A stretch of DNA of 64,000 bases. Source: Rehmannia glutinosa (taxonomy: Eukaryota; Streptophyta; Magnoliopsida; Lamiales; Orobanchaceae). Below the pieces are notes generated by a model. That model did no database searches. It was not told the DNA's origin and saw nothing but the letters and a program-made list of their open reading frames with translations. Location of the stretch: positions 61,690,267-61,754,266 of the forward strand of contig CM071932.1 of assembly GCA_016081115.2 (NCBI GenBank). Reading direction: 5' to 3'. Position 1 is the stretch's first letter; the number at the start of each line of letters is the position of its first letter. Below, in pieces: positions 1 through 11,207 of this stretch. A program made the position numbers and the translations under genes.

Positions 1-859
1 TATCTTCTTTCGCGAGCTTATTTTAGCTTTTAAGAGCTAATGCGCTTATAACTGCTTTCTCCCCTTTTGGAATCATAAAAAGAATGTTAGCACGATAAAA
101 GCATCATATATTCATATCAAAGAGCCATTTTAATCGATTTATTGAGCTATAGATCATTAAGCATAAAATTCCAAAATCAAAGAGAGGAGATTATAAAAAG
201 ACTTATAAAAGCTTTGTAAAAGCTTATTTGACAAGTAAAACATGATCTCTAAAAATATAGGTCATTTTGAAAATGAGAGAATCATGTAGGTGATGAATTT
301 TTTCTTAGAAGCATTTTATCGAACACTTGGCGGGCATCAATTAAAGAGAAAATGTGTAGCCCCTTAAAAAAATTTGCCAAGCCAATATATCATCACGGTT
401 TGCACTAAACATCATTCAACAAATTCTCAAGGAATCAACCCTATTGAGATAATTCTCACCAATTAAGCAAAAATGATCAAGGCATTACAAATGCCATCAA
501 ACAAAAATAAAGAAGCACTTTTACCATCAAGTACTTCATACTATTTATCCAAAATATCAAACAATGCTATCATGCATATAAGGCATTACAAATGCCACCA
601 ACTAACCATCTAAGTAATATGATCAAGGCATTACAAATGCCATCAAGCAAAAATTAAAGAAGTACTTTTACCATCAAATACTTCATCAAGATCATTACCA
701 CAAGCAAATCATAAGCTACTAGCGCTCTTGCTAGTTCATCCCCTTTAAGAAAAACAAGCAAATCAAATCTCATTAGTGAAAAGGAGTTATACAATAGTTC
801 ATTACATAAAGAAAGAAATGACATGAAATAAAGCAAAACGGAAACAATAAAGTCGTCAT

Positions 860-2190
860 TCTTCATCGGAGGAGAATCATGTATTTGGGATGAGTTCTTT
901 GATGAACTACTTTAATTTTTCCATCGACTTTTTCAATTTAGAATTCTCTTGACTAAGAGCTTCATACCGAGCTTCATGATATGCCCTTTGTTCGTCGAGT
1001 TGAGCTTGAAAGGATCCCCGAGATGGTTGTGCATCGGTATTATCCTCCGGATTGCCTTGTTCTTCCCCCAAACCGTTCTTTCGATTCCTTCATCATCGAA
1101 TATATCATTGGGGTTTGGGATGTAGATCCTGGTGTCTTCCTTGTGCCATTTTGGTTGGGCGAATCGGCATATTTTTGCGCATTCGGACTACTTGTAATAT
1201 GTTATCGTGATCGAAGTCATTTTGAATCACCTCCGAATTAACCTCCGATGAGGGTAAGTTCCTTAATGTATTAGAAGTTTGCAAATAAAATTCCCATACC
1301 AAACTTCTTCGTCCCTTAAGTAATCGACTCAATGATGCATTGAATAAAGATTGCACCAAAATTAAGTGGTTCCCTTCTAGCAATTTTATATGTCAAAAAG
1401 AAGTCCAAATTGCTAGGCATTTTTCCTTTTACCACAAATGCAATAGGCAACAATAATAGAGATAACTCTATGCTCAAGAGTCATGGCCAATAACGAATTT
1501 TGTGGCCAAACGCCCAAAAAGGTCTTAATCTCTTCCATAGAGACACCAAGCATATCAACATTCCAATATGTACACCCAAAGTAGTCCCAACCTCTCTCTT
1601 GCACATGCAACAATCGACAAATGTCATTAGGAGTCCACCTAAAATGACGACCTTTCACAAACGAGTTCAAAGCAATTGGCTTCCTTTGAACATCATATTC
1701 AACCCATAGATTAGCATAAAAATGCAAAATCACATCATCATCATACAACACATAGGATGCTCCCACAAATACATCCAACCTTGTTCCTCAAAAAATCCCC
1801 TAATTGTTGGATAATCATTCGTAAATGTACCAAACCGACAAAGTTTTGTACGAGCAATTGACTTAGCACCCAAATCCAAATTCTCATAATACCACTCCGC
1901 ATATTTATTGATAAAATTAAAAGTATTCACGGAGCTAGGAGCTTGAGAGATAAGGGATTTCTTACTTCTTGCCCAACAACAATTGTCGAGCAAAATAGTT
2001 CCAAGCTTCGGCAATTTGAGGTAAGGAAAGCGAGGTTTGGATTATCCTCATGTTCTTGAGCTATATTCCGTTGGGTAGCTCAAATATCACGTTGTTCGGC
2101 TTACTCTTGCCGATTTTCCGAGGTGCCATTTCCGCCCCTTCTTCGCTTGGGATTGGAATTTTGATTGGTAGAATTTCTTGGGGGAGCCAT
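860..2190 (-). pseudogene. Degenerate env-like / putative plant transposon protein ORF
   Basis: A methionine at 2188-2190 opens a basic N-terminus (MAPPRN, then an Arg/Lys-rich stretch). After a frame change, the segment 2014-1730 reads PKLGTILLDNCCW, and 1778-1413 reads ILHFYANLWVEYD followed by VKGRHFRWTPNDICRLLHV. The order 'FYANL, then a V-x-G-x-x-F/W patch, then a gypsy/copia-associated C-terminus' resembles the putative plant transposon protein family (PF20167-type), often annotated as envelope-like in Sirevirus elements. At least two frame changes and stops break it. Its position between the RNase H remnant and the 3' polypurine region is where Sirevirus env-like ORFs sit. Function is unproven in any case. 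The sister element at 32170-39693 has lost this ORF. Family identity is from memory of motifs, not a search. Confidence 0.5.
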
Positions 2191-2529
2191 AGATGTAAGA
2201 TTCTTGCAAAATAGAGTGGATTAGCAACAAGAATCGCAAGAATTGATGGAGAATTGAAGAAAATAGAGAAAAGTGAAGAGAGTTCGTTGCCAAGGGTTTC
2301 AAAACGTTTGGGGTATGTTTTCAAGACAAGAAAGGGACGAGTTTAAAGTCATAAAACCATGCAGCGCATCGATCGAGGGTTAGTGCGATGACCGGTCGGC
2401 CCCCTTTGATCGCCCCCATGCAATTTTGCAATTTCGAGTTTTTCAAAATACGATTTTTTACCCCAAAAGTTTTAAAACTTGTAAAAAGATAATTATGGAC
2501 TATATCCAACATATACGAGTCAATAAAAA

Positions 2530-2724
2530 TTAAGAGACTCGATTAAAAACAAGATTTCGAAAAAGTGCTCCTTTTTTAAAGAACAATCGGCAAATCCATT
2601 TAATGGCACTTAAGAGAAACGCAATGATTTGAAAGATAAGAGCATGATTATTAACAAGAAGAACATCGAGTTCTAAAATAATACGAGTGAACGCACTCGA
2701 TAGTTTAAGGTCCTCTTGACACAT
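2530..2724 (-). pseudogene. Copia RNase H remnant
   Basis: The minus-strand reading (HALIFQIIAFLLSAIKWICRLF and KKGALF) matches, with heavy decay, the copia RNase H segment that normally reads like 'YARFQSNPKESHLxAVKRIFRYLKGT'. The DNA is clearly related to 35440-35600 in the plus-strand sister element. It lies directly after the gag 3' non-coding spacer, with no integrase or reverse transcriptase between, so the element reached this state by an internal deletion. No active-site residues survive. Confidence 0.45.
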
Positions 2725-3049
2725 TATGATGAATAGCCATTTTTGGAGATATATATCCTACATAATTCTTAAACAAATCTTGCACAAAAAGAATGATACA
2801 AGTGTAGGCTAAGCAATAAGAGATATTACAAGTATACTAGTGCCATAAAAATCCATAGGAGATAATAAAACATTTTAGCCTTATTGAATGCACAAAATTT
2901 TATAAGCATCATACAAGGTCTCCTTTTCAAAATATCTTAAAAACAGTAAACATATATTGAAGACCTTAATTTTAAAATAAATATTTGAAAACTCATTTTG
3001 CAATTAAGACACAAAAAAAACATGCATAACAAAATACAATGCATAATTA

Positions 3050-4382
3050 AATAAGGAGATACGGTTTACCAATTTCGCCATTTTCATGGGTTGTGTCGTT
3101 CCCTTTGTTGTTGATATCTTCCTCTTTGAAAATCATCTTGTTGATGATAGCTTTTCCAATTACTCCATTTCCAAGCTTTGTGTCCTTCCCATTTTTGATG
3201 GTATCTTTCTCTTGGAAATTTATTGTGGTGATGTCTTCTCTTTTGATCAAATGAGACGGTCATTTGATGTCTTCTTGGTGGTATGAATTTTCCTTGATTA
3301 TTATTCCGTCGGTACCTAATACGACATTGTTTTGTGGTACCCTCAAGTGTTTGAGTCCTTTAGGATTAGCTTTGAGACTTTTAGGTCTCCAATAATAATT
3401 AGAGCTATTTATAGCCCGACAAGTATTTACCGTATGACCCTTTTACCACAATAAAAACATGTAATAATTTTAGAAGTATAATGACCAACATGCTTAGTGA
3501 CTTGATCCTTTTTCATATAATTAATGACATTAGGCTCATGGTCAAGTCCAAGTTTCAAATTATTACAATTATGAACATCAACAATATTGGACATTTTATT
3601 GGTACTCAAGTTGGATTTTAATAAATCCTTTTTCATGCAATTAATATTCTCAACAAGAGTACTATTTTCTTTTTCAATGTTTCTAACCTTATCAAGAGTG
3701 GTGGTGTGAGCACAAGTTAGTGATTCATATGAAGTGAATAAGCTATCCTTATCATTTTTCAAAGTATTGAATTCCTTTTTCAAATTTTTGTATTTAACAA
3801 ATAAGTTTTGGAATTCATTTTGAAGTTCATCATAATCATTTAGTAAATCACTATAATCATTGTGCAATTCATCATAAGAAGTAGACGGTTTAGAGCGCAC
3901 CTCGTTTTCTTCTTCGATGCCCATGAGACAAACGTTCGTATTTATCGTCGTCGGAAGTTGTAGGAAGTTCATCCCATGTTGTTGGGTTTGAAGTTGTACC
4001 CATTTGAGAAGTAGATGCTTTTGTGTGACTCCTTTCATTTTCATATACTTCTTCTAATTTTCTCCATACTTTATGTGCCGATTTAATTCCTACAATATGA
4101 TCATATTCCAAAATATTAAGTGAACAATAAATAATATTAAGAGCTTTACCATTTAAGGAGATAATTTTCGTTTCTTCATCATTGAGCTCCTTGAGGACTT
4201 TGGAGGTGTGAGGTGTGTTTTCATCGAATAGATTCTCCATTGACGACCGTGTTCCAAATATCGAACCCGCAACCTTGTAGATAGCATTCCATTCTTTTTT
4301 TTTTTTTCCAAAATGTATAATTTTTGGAGTCAAATAGTGGTGGCTTGGTGGTGGAGGCACCGGTAAGGTAGACTTCATTCGT
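3050..4382 (-). pseudogene. Sirevirus-like gag with coiled coil; start codon lost
   Basis: The N-terminal part carries a copia gag signature (FDSKNYTFW, then MECYLQGCGFDIWN and LNGKALNIIYC, then VWRKLEEVYE). It is followed by a long charged coiled coil (about 3900-3640: YDELQNEFQNLFVKYKNLKKE region) and half a zinc knuckle (CFYCGK near 3440). The codon at 4380-4382 that is ATG in the sister copy (33723) is ACG here. Frames change near 4290, around an A/T homopolymer, and again near 3900. The usual middle part of gag (between the EVYE motif and the coiled coil) is missing, as in the sister element, so that deletion predates their separation. Not expected to make a working capsid protein. Confidence 0.75.
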
Positions 4383-4437
4383 AGCCAATGATCGTTCCTC
4401 TTTACTCGCGATGTGGAACGAGCTTGCCAAAGAGTTT

Positions 4438-4449
4438 GGCTCGCTACCA
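4438..4449 (-). other. Degenerate primer binding site
   Basis: Immediately inside the 5' LTR the minus strand reads TGGTAGCGAGCC, where the sister element has TGGTATCAAAGCC, the standard copia PBS complementary to initiator tRNA-Met. Several mismatches to the tRNA suggest priming would be poor. Confidence 0.6.
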
Positions 4450-4451
4450 CT

Positions 4452-5781
4452 TGTAAGTCCAAGCGCTACGATAATCTAGAGGGGAGTGAATAGATTATCT
4501 CCATTTTCTCGATTATGCCCTCTTTTTCTAATCAAACAAGCCAAGACAAATATAAAGGTGCGGAAAGTAAACAACACGCGTCAATTTATAGAGGTTCAAC
4601 CTACCTAGGGCCTAATCCTCTACCACCCCAAAGATATCAGGGATGGATTTCAAAAAGAAAAAAAGATTTTATTAATTACCAAAATTAATACAACATCAAC
4701 TTACAACAACACCGTGAAGAGCACCACACTCTTCTTCAACACCACCTTGGAGATTACCACAATCTCCTTGAAGATTACCACAATCTTTCTTCAACGGCAC
4801 CTATAAAGATTACCACAATCTTCAATCTTGAATAACACCAAATTCTTCAAACACCTCAAGAGCACCAAGCTCTTCAAACACCTATCACCTAGATCACCCA
4901 AGTGTATTCTTTCCACAAGAATACTCACAAGGATGTCTTTGTCTTTGAATGATGACCAAAATCAAGATTACAACTCAATAATGAATTATACAATTTGAGT
5001 GTAAGTGTAATCAAGAAATAAAGTCTAGACCTCAAGATGTGAAAGTGATAAGCTAGGCAAATTACAACAAGAATAATAACAATAAAGAGCCAATGTGTTT
5101 GCTTGAATGTATCTTGTTGTGTTGTATCTCAATTGTTGTTTGGTTGCTCCAAAACTTCCTCTATTTATAGGAAATGATTGATAATGTATAGGCTTCTCTT
5201 GGGGATTGAAAATCTACAGAAAAATGCAATTAAAATCAAGAATATAGTGTTAGAAATCAATCCCACAATTTAAGAAAAGTTGGTCTCATTGCATAACTCG
5301 TAATTTGCTTTGCCAAAACATTAGGGCAACCGGGTCGCATAGAAATAGATGTTTGAAAATAAAAACACAATCTTACACAGTATGCGACGGGTCGACAGGG
5401 GGTCCGACCGTCGACCGAGGTCCCGGTCCACCTGGTCGAGCTCGCCCAAAATTGAAAACAGAGAAGTTTGTCTCTTGAGGGGCAACACCAGGCACCGGTC
5501 GACCTCCGGTCGACCGGCCGCCCCTTCATTTTGTCTTCCGTTCCTTTTTCTGTTTCAAAACTCAACTCAGTACGGGTTACCCTATAGGCGACCGGTCGAG
5601 CATGAGACAGATTTGTTGTCCAATTTTTATCGAAAATAATCTTCAAGAAATACTCCGAAAAATTAGTAAAAATATTTTAAAATAATCGGAAGTATTTAGA
5701 CAACATTTTAGGAACATTGTTTTGGTGTAAAACTCATTTAAACAAAAACATCAAAATCATGATAAAAACATTTTTCTAACA
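4452..5781 (-). repeat. 5' LTR of the minus-strand Sirevirus-like element
   Basis: Bounded on the plus strand by TGTAAGTCC at 4452 and ...TAACA at 5781 (TG...CA in both senses). It is colinear in reverse complement with the LTRs at 32170-33652 and 38220-39693, including the terminal CTTGGACTTACA, the TATA region (TTTATAGG near 5165), the GC-rich GACCGGTC palindrome cluster (about 5388-5605) and the hairpin array (4717-4876). It is about 150 bp shorter than the sister LTRs. Target-site duplication cannot be tested because the other end is outside the window. Confidence 0.85.
4717..4876 (-). repeat. LTR hairpin array (minus-strand copy)
   Basis: A run of short inverted repeats with five-base loops. 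On the plus strand: GAAGAGCACCACACTCTTC, GGAGATTACCACAATCTCC, AAGATTACCACAATCTT twice, and AAGAGCACCAAGCTCTT. In element sense the loops are GTGGT or TTGGT. The last hairpin has a different stem (AAGAGC/GCTCTT) from the equivalent hairpin in the sister LTR (AAGAAGAT/ATCTTCTT), yet pairs perfectly. See the entry at 33218. Confidence 0.7.
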
Positions 5782-6570
5782 AGTGAACCACGACGAAATC
5801 GGTCGAATGATCCATTGCGGATGGGACAAGAGGCGCCAAAAGCTACTTCCATTCACACTCATGCATGGACGCGTCCGCCGGCCGTTGGCAATGCAATTGA
5901 GCGTTTCCACTTGCCATCCATCTACACAAGGGACTCATTCATACTTCCGTGGCTCCCCCGAGTTTATACTCCATCTACTCAAGAGAAATAGATACACTCT
6001 CTAAGGCCACTTAGAGAGTCGGCGCGATCCAAAGCACCGAGACTCCAAAGTAGGAGCACAATTCGTTCAACTATATTGGAGAAACCACAGCCCGAATAAG
6101 TCAAAACTTCACACTCTCCGAGAGCAATAGAGGAAGAGATTTCCCGGCGAACGCTGACGATAATGCTCTAGCTAAATTTATATCGAGAAGAAACTTACAC
6201 GTCGCCGAGTCACTAACATGATTTTCGGAAGTCCAAAAATAGGAGCACATGGACTACACTTCTAACATGCTACAAGGAATAAAATAAAGCCAAAGATAGG
6301 CACCATTCCTAGGCAAAGGATACCGAACCTCAAAGAAAGAGAAGGATGTGCCTCGCAACACTGAACACAAGACTATAAGACTTAGGATACCAAGTCTGAA
6401 ACCAACCTAGGGTTCTCGCACCCTCCATCCGGCTAAAGCTTGAATTTTCAACAAACACAATAGTTGAGAAGCCACTCGTGATAGCGCGCAAGGCAGAGCA
6501 CCCATTCATATTTGGGCATCCATAACAACATCGAAGAATGTTAAGTCCCAAGGAGAAAGCTCATTCAAAT
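5782..6570. other. Unassigned DNA left of the second copia element
   Basis: No gene recognised. The composition is less AT-rich than the genic intergenic regions. It carries short ORFs with no family resemblance that I can see. It may be the same unidentified repeat as 11208-14250, split by the copia insertion at 6571-11207, since the style of sequence is similar on both sides. Confidence 0.4.
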
Positions 6571-6747
6571 TGTTAATAAAAGAGAAAACAGAGATAAAAT
6601 GCATAAAACCAACTTGTTTATTCGGTGATAGGAGGGTGTATTTATACAAAGAGAATCCATCCGTTAACTACCATAACCGCCATAACAAATTCAGTAATAA
6701 CTTTGTAACCATCTTACCTAACCAATGCCAGCTAATACTCCAATACA
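6571..6747 (-). repeat. 3' LTR of the short-LTR copia element
   Basis: Begins TGTTAATAAAAGAG and ends CTCCAATACA on the plus strand. It matches 11033-11207 with a few substitutions and small indels. In element sense a TATA-like TATAAATACACC is visible (reverse complement near 6648-6660). It is followed inward by a G-rich run in element sense (GCCAGGG), a plausible but weak polypurine tract. Confidence 0.85.
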
Positions 6748-8426
6748 CCCTGGCAAGCGTAACAGGGGTCCGAGAAAACATCTTTTGACACAGAAAATGA
6801 AACCGACCGATAGACATCGGTTTGGTAAGCACATCGCAATTTGGTCTTCGGAGGAAGATGTCGAATGTCGATCTCTATTTCTTGGACCTTCTCACGGATG
6901 AAATGCACATCGACTTCAATGTGTTTGGTACGTGCATGAAACACGGGATTAGAGGCTAAGGAGATCGCACTCATGTTATCACACCAAAGGACCACGGGTT
7001 GTTTGAGGCACACCCCAAGTTCAAAGAAAACAACGACTTGATCCAAACAATTTCGAAGAATTCGCACTAGCAATGGATCTATATTCGGACTCTGTACTAC
7101 TCTTGGCCACTACATTTTGTTTCTTAGAGCTCCAAGTGATGAGGTTGGAGCCAAGAAACATACAAAATCCATCGGTAGATCTCCAATCATCGGGAACTAG
7201 CCCAATCCGCATCTCGTGAAGCAATGGAGAGTAAGATGAGACAAGGAGAGAACGTCAATCCTATAGAAAGAGTCCCTTTTAGATATCTCGTAACTCGTTT
7301 GCAGTGCCATCCATTGATTGAGGGTAGGATTATGAAGAAACGCTTAGTTTATTTACAATGTAGGAAATGTCCGGCCGTGTCATTGTGAGGTATTAGAGTG
7401 CACCCACCGTGCTTCCGACAGGGGAGGGCAACTCAAATGGCGCTATCATTGAGAGCAAGTTTCGAGTGAAATTATAGGGAGGGCGGGGCTTAGACTCGAG
7501 AAAGGTTAGTTTTCTTCAAAGAAATCATGAATGTACTTATCTTTCGATGAAGTAAAAAACCACCATGAAACAGATGTTTAATTTCTATGCCAAGAAAATA
7601 ATTCACCTCACCAAGATGCTTGAGAGAAAAGGCACCATTTAGGGAATCAATTAATAACTCTTGAACAAGAATCGAATCATCACCGGTGACCAATATATCA
7701 TCAACATATACTAGGACAAGTAGCAGAGAGCCCTTATGAGATTTGATGAATAAGGATGTATCTCGATACGAGTTGATGAACCCCGAGAGAGAAGAGAAAC
7801 TACTTCAATTTATCATTCCAAGCCTTGGGAGCTTGTTTGAGCCCGTACAAGGCCTTGACAAGCTTGCAAACATGACTAGGCCTAAGAGGATCCACATAAC
7901 CTTATGGTTGGCACATGAAGACTGTTTTTTCAGTGTCACCATGGAGAAAGGCATTATTAATATCAACTGTTGAATTTTCCAACCCCGAGTGGCAGCCATA
8001 GAGAACACAATATGAATGGTAAGAGGTTTAACTACAGGACTAAACGCCTCAAAATAATCGATGCATGCAGTTTGTTGGAACCCCTTGGCAAAAGCCTAGC
8101 CCAGACATGTCCACAGTACCATCCGGCTTATGTTTAACCTTGAACACCCATTTATTTTGGACCACCTACATATCGAAGAAAAGGGAACAAGATCCCAGGT
8201 GCCATTTTTCATCAAGGCTAAATACTCAAGATCCATAGCCTCTTTCCAATGGGGATCCGCCAATGCAAAGACTAATGATAATGGCTCGGGGAAGTAGGAA
8301 AGATAGAAAAGGACTTGGGCTTATAGATGCCACTTTTAGAGCGTGTAACCATTGGATGCTTGAGGGGCGGGAGGAGGAGAATGAGCGGGGGATGGGAGTG
8401 CCGGATGTAGGAGAGGACGGAACAGA
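6748..8426 (-). pseudogene. Copia reverse transcriptase and RNase H remains
   Basis: The RNase H end is clear: SSKKQNVVAKSSTESEYRS at about 7140-7080, then VVLWCDNMSAISLASNPVFH and TKHIEVDVHFIREKV at about 6985-6890. These are the copia 'KKQ..VA.SSTEAEY' and 'CDN.SA...A.NPVFH.RTKHIE.D.HFIREKV' signatures. Upstream, 7693-7490 reads LKHLGEVNYFLGIE, the conserved RT C-terminal motif, preceded by a YVDD-like region (DILVTGDDS near 7690). Frames change repeatedly (about 7050, 7240, 7490, 7700). It follows the integrase in normal copia order. Non-functional. Confidence 0.85.
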
Positions 8427-9400
8427 CTAAGAGATGGTTGGGGGAGAAGAAGAAGAAGAAGACCGGGAGAAGCAGGTGGAATTGGTGGAGTATACATAGG
8501 AAGAGGAAGTGATGGTAAAGATGGCAGAGGGGTGCATGCGAGATGAAGATGTAGAGGATGTTTGAAGGAAAAAATTGAGTATAGGGAAACTCGGTTTCAT
8601 TAAACCGATGATTCTAGAGATGAAAATCGCCACTGAAGTTGAGACACCTATAGCCCTTGTGAGATGGACTATAGCCTAGAAAAACACACTTAGAGGACCT
8701 AAATTGAAGCTTGTGGTTGTTGTATGGTCTAAGGTATGGGTAGCAAGCACACCCAAAGGTTCGAGGAGAGAGTAATCAGGACGGGGAACCATACAACCTT
8801 TGATAAGGAGAAGAATTGCCAAGAGAGTGAGTGGGAAGTCGATTTATAAGGTAGACAGAGGTGACAAAAGAGTCCCACCGAATTTGAGTGGCATGTGAGC
8901 ATGAGCAAGAAGAGAAAGGCCAACATTGGCAATGTGTCGATGCTTCCTTTCAGGGGAGCCATTTTCTTTGGTGGTTGTATGGGCATGGGTGCCTCGACAT
9001 TAACACCTAAAGAGTGGAGATAAGAAGCAATGGGCTAGATTCACCACCCCGGTCATTGAAAAGATCGAATGGTGGTGTGAAATTGTGTGTGGACCAATCG
9101 AGGAAATGTCAAGAATAGACAGAGCCTCACTCTTAGTTTGCATTGGGTATATCCAAGTGTATTTGGTATAATCATCCAAAAAATGTATGTAATACTTATA
9201 GCGAGAGGAAGATGTGGCAAGCAGGGCCCCATACATCGAAAAATATGAGTGAAAAGGTTTAGTGGAGTGTGATACAAAGTCTTCGGGAAATGAAATAGAT
9301 TTTAACTTCCCAATTGACATGCCCGACAAAATGGTAATTCATTTATTGAAGTAGGTAAACTCAAACGTTTGAGTACTTGTGCCGCAATAGTCTTGCCACA
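8427..9400 (-). pseudogene. Copia integrase remains
   Basis: 9329-9000 reads CSGMSIGKLKSISFP-like sequence and then YKYYIHFLDDYTKYTWIYPM. This is the copia integrase core with the first catalytic aspartate region and the 'YFVTFIDDYSRYTWVYPL' motif. Further left (8986-8729) are pieces of the distal core and the ERKHRHI region (8930-8950). Numerous frame changes. No intact DDE triad can be read in one frame. Confidence 0.75.
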
Positions 9401-9908
9401 ATGATCAAGTCTTTGATGCCAAAGAGTACAATGAGAATTAGAATTTGAACTAGGCAATACAGAATGGAAGTACAATTACCGAGAATTAGAGACTACATTA
9501 TTACAAAGAAGAGACAAAGGAGGATGATGTATTTTTGGAGGAATGAGAGGTAGGCCTGGAAAGGTGACGGAGATCAAGTTGATAGAGTCCATCCCTAAGA
9601 ACTCCTCTCGAGAAGGATGTGGTTGGTATGTTTGTCCTTGACAAAACAAGAATTTTTGTGAAACTCAACAACAACATCATTATCATGTGTGAATTGAGAG
9701 ATGCTCAAGAAATGTTTTGTGATGTATGGGACACAAAGATATTGGATAAGAGTAATGAATGATTTTTGTGCAAAGAAGGAAGAGAAGAGGAGCCGGTGTG
9801 GGAAATGGAAAGAGTAGAGCCATTACCTACTGTCACTGTCGAGCCATTGTATGGGGAATAAATGCGGAGATTATTCGGATCGTGAGTTATATGCCCCTGT
9901 AGTCCCAC
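9401..9908 (-). pseudogene. Copia protease / pre-integrase remains
   Basis: 9908-9705 reads HITHDPNNLRIYSPYNGS followed by VTVGNGSTLSISHTGSS. This is the stretch just after the D-S/T-G active site in copia aspartic proteases ('ATHH.T.D..NL......Y.G...V.VGNG..L.I..TG'). The catalytic DTG/DSG itself is not visible in frame. The pre-integrase zinc region (HRRLGH-type) lies towards 9420, where CHQRLDHCGK-like reading is degraded. Confidence 0.7.
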
Positions 9909-10144
9909 TATCTATGTACCGGCCGAGTCCGGAGAATTGGAAACTATAGTCAATTGTGCGTAAGCACCAGGAGCATCAATCGGAGTAAAATTTCTAAACC
10001 GAGCAACATATGAGGAACCCGCAGATCGTGAGTTATCCAGCCGTGTGCAAACGGATTGTGTGTAAAACCAGGTGGTTTGCCAAAATCGGTAGGAGGAGAA
10101 GCAACATGAGCCTGGAGCGGAAGTGAGATTGATGCCAGGAAATT

Positions 10145-10973
10145 TCATATCAAATCATTTAAAGCATTTAGAAGCAATGTGATTCTGTTTACCACAAATC
10201 GACAAGAAGGTCGTTGCCTCCGAATCGCCCCGCCTAGATGAAGAAGCACCTCCACCTCGAGGTTGAAAGTTATTGAAGCGTCAGCGTAAACATGAACACT
10301 AGGATTCATAGAATCAACACCTTGAGACCGAAATGAGGAGACTGCTGAATCCTTGTTTCGTGAGATTGGAGTGCAAATTGAACATCGTTGAGTGAGAGAA
10401 TCAACCCTTGAATTGAGATTCACCACAATTGATTCAAACTCGGGACCAAAACCACCGAGGATGTACATAATCGATCCTCATCGGAAATTTCTTGTCCCGA
10501 AATGCGAGGAGACTATCCGCAATGCCACGCATTTTGAGCACATATTCTTCAACAGACAAATCACCCTTCTTCGTGGTCAATAACTATGCTCAAGATGAGT
10601 AATGCGAGCTTCGAGATTGTGATCGAAACAAGGTTTCATACACGCACTGCATTTCAGACGGCGTGGTGCACCGATTGATATATCCAATCATGGATTCTCA
10701 AAAACGGACGAGAGAAGCCAGCTGAAAAGTAATTGATCTCTTCGGATCCGAGAACATACCGGATTAGAAGTTGGAGTTGAAGGCGATGCTTCCAACACAA
10801 GAAACTTCGACGTGTGGAGGAAGATCGAAAAGAAAATCCTCATAGCCGTGTGCACGAATCTGCAGAAAGGACTTGGATTCGCCAATATGTGTAATTGTTG
10901 TGATCCGATTGATGCTAGGTGTTGAAAAATTGCAGCTACGTGAGCTAGATGAAGAGAATGAAGGAGTAGCCAT
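10145..10973 (-). pseudogene. Copia gag remains
   Basis: The ATG at 10971-10973 begins a Ser-rich leader. After frame changes the strand reads RDQLLFSWLLSS (about 10745), then the copia gag hallmark IMYILGGFGPEFESIVVNLNSR at 10471-10410 and SLTQRC. This is the UBN2-type gag ('ILxGLGPEYESVVVxLTSR'). Broken by several frame changes. It lies directly inside the PBS, as expected. Confidence 0.8.
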
Positions 10974-11018
10974 GGAAAAAGGAAGAACTCAACCGGAGAA
11001 CAACACCAAAAAATGAAT

Positions 11019-11032
11019 GGCTCGTGATACCA
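11019..11032 (-). other. Primer binding site of the short-LTR copia element
   Basis: The minus strand reads TGGTATCACGAGCC directly after the LTR, close to the canonical copia PBS TGGTATCAGAGCC complementary to initiator tRNA-Met. Confidence 0.8.
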
Positions 11033-11207
11033 TGTTAATAACATAGAGAACAGAGATAAAATGCATAAAACCAACTTGTTTATTCAGTGATAGGAGGGTG
11101 TATTTATACAAAGAGAATCCATCCGTTAACTACCATAACCGCCATAACAAACTCAGAATAACTTTGTATCGTCTTACCTAACCAATGCCGCCTAATACTC
11201 CAATACA
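11033..11207 (-). repeat. 5' LTR of the short-LTR copia element
   Basis: Begins TGTTAATAACATAG and ends CTCCAATACA. Pairs with 6571-6747. Confidence 0.85.

Larger units (their letters stand above)
1..5781 (-). mobile_element. Sirevirus-like Ty1-copia derivative, minus strand, cut by window start
   Basis: Reading right to left there is a 5' LTR (4452-5781), a degenerate PBS, a gag-like ORF with a coiled-coil tail, an RNase H scrap, an env-like ORF, and a 3' non-coding tract containing a polypurine run (about 59-70, read on the minus strand). The tract at 1-360 is the reverse complement of about 37510-37850 in the plus-strand relative at 32170-39693, which lies just upstream of that element's 3' LTR, so the missing 3' LTR of this copy should lie left of base 1. 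Integrase and most of reverse transcriptase are absent. The order gag, env-like, multiple PPTs and the coiled-coil gag fit the Sirevirus (Maximus/SIRE) lineage. That assignment rests on family knowledge and was not tested by alignment. Confidence 0.8.
6571..11207 (-). mobile_element. Degenerate Ty1-copia element with short LTRs, minus strand
   Basis: Two LTRs of about 176 bp (6571-6747 and 11033-11207) share near-identical sequence, including AACCAACTTGTTTATTC and the terminal CTAATACTCCAATACA. Between them the minus strand carries, in order, PBS, gag, protease, integrase, reverse transcriptase and RNase H remains. Total length of about 4.6 kb is that of a complete copia element. All domains are interrupted by stops and frame changes, so this is an old insertion. 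Flanking 5-bp sequences do not form a clean duplication: CAAAT precedes 6571, and CAAAT occurs at 11206-11210 overlapping the right LTR end. Confidence 0.9.

Noticed and set aside
5349..5646. ORFs on both strands at the LTR palindrome cluster
   Set aside because: They lie in LTR sequence and result from the GC-rich GACCGGTC palindromes.
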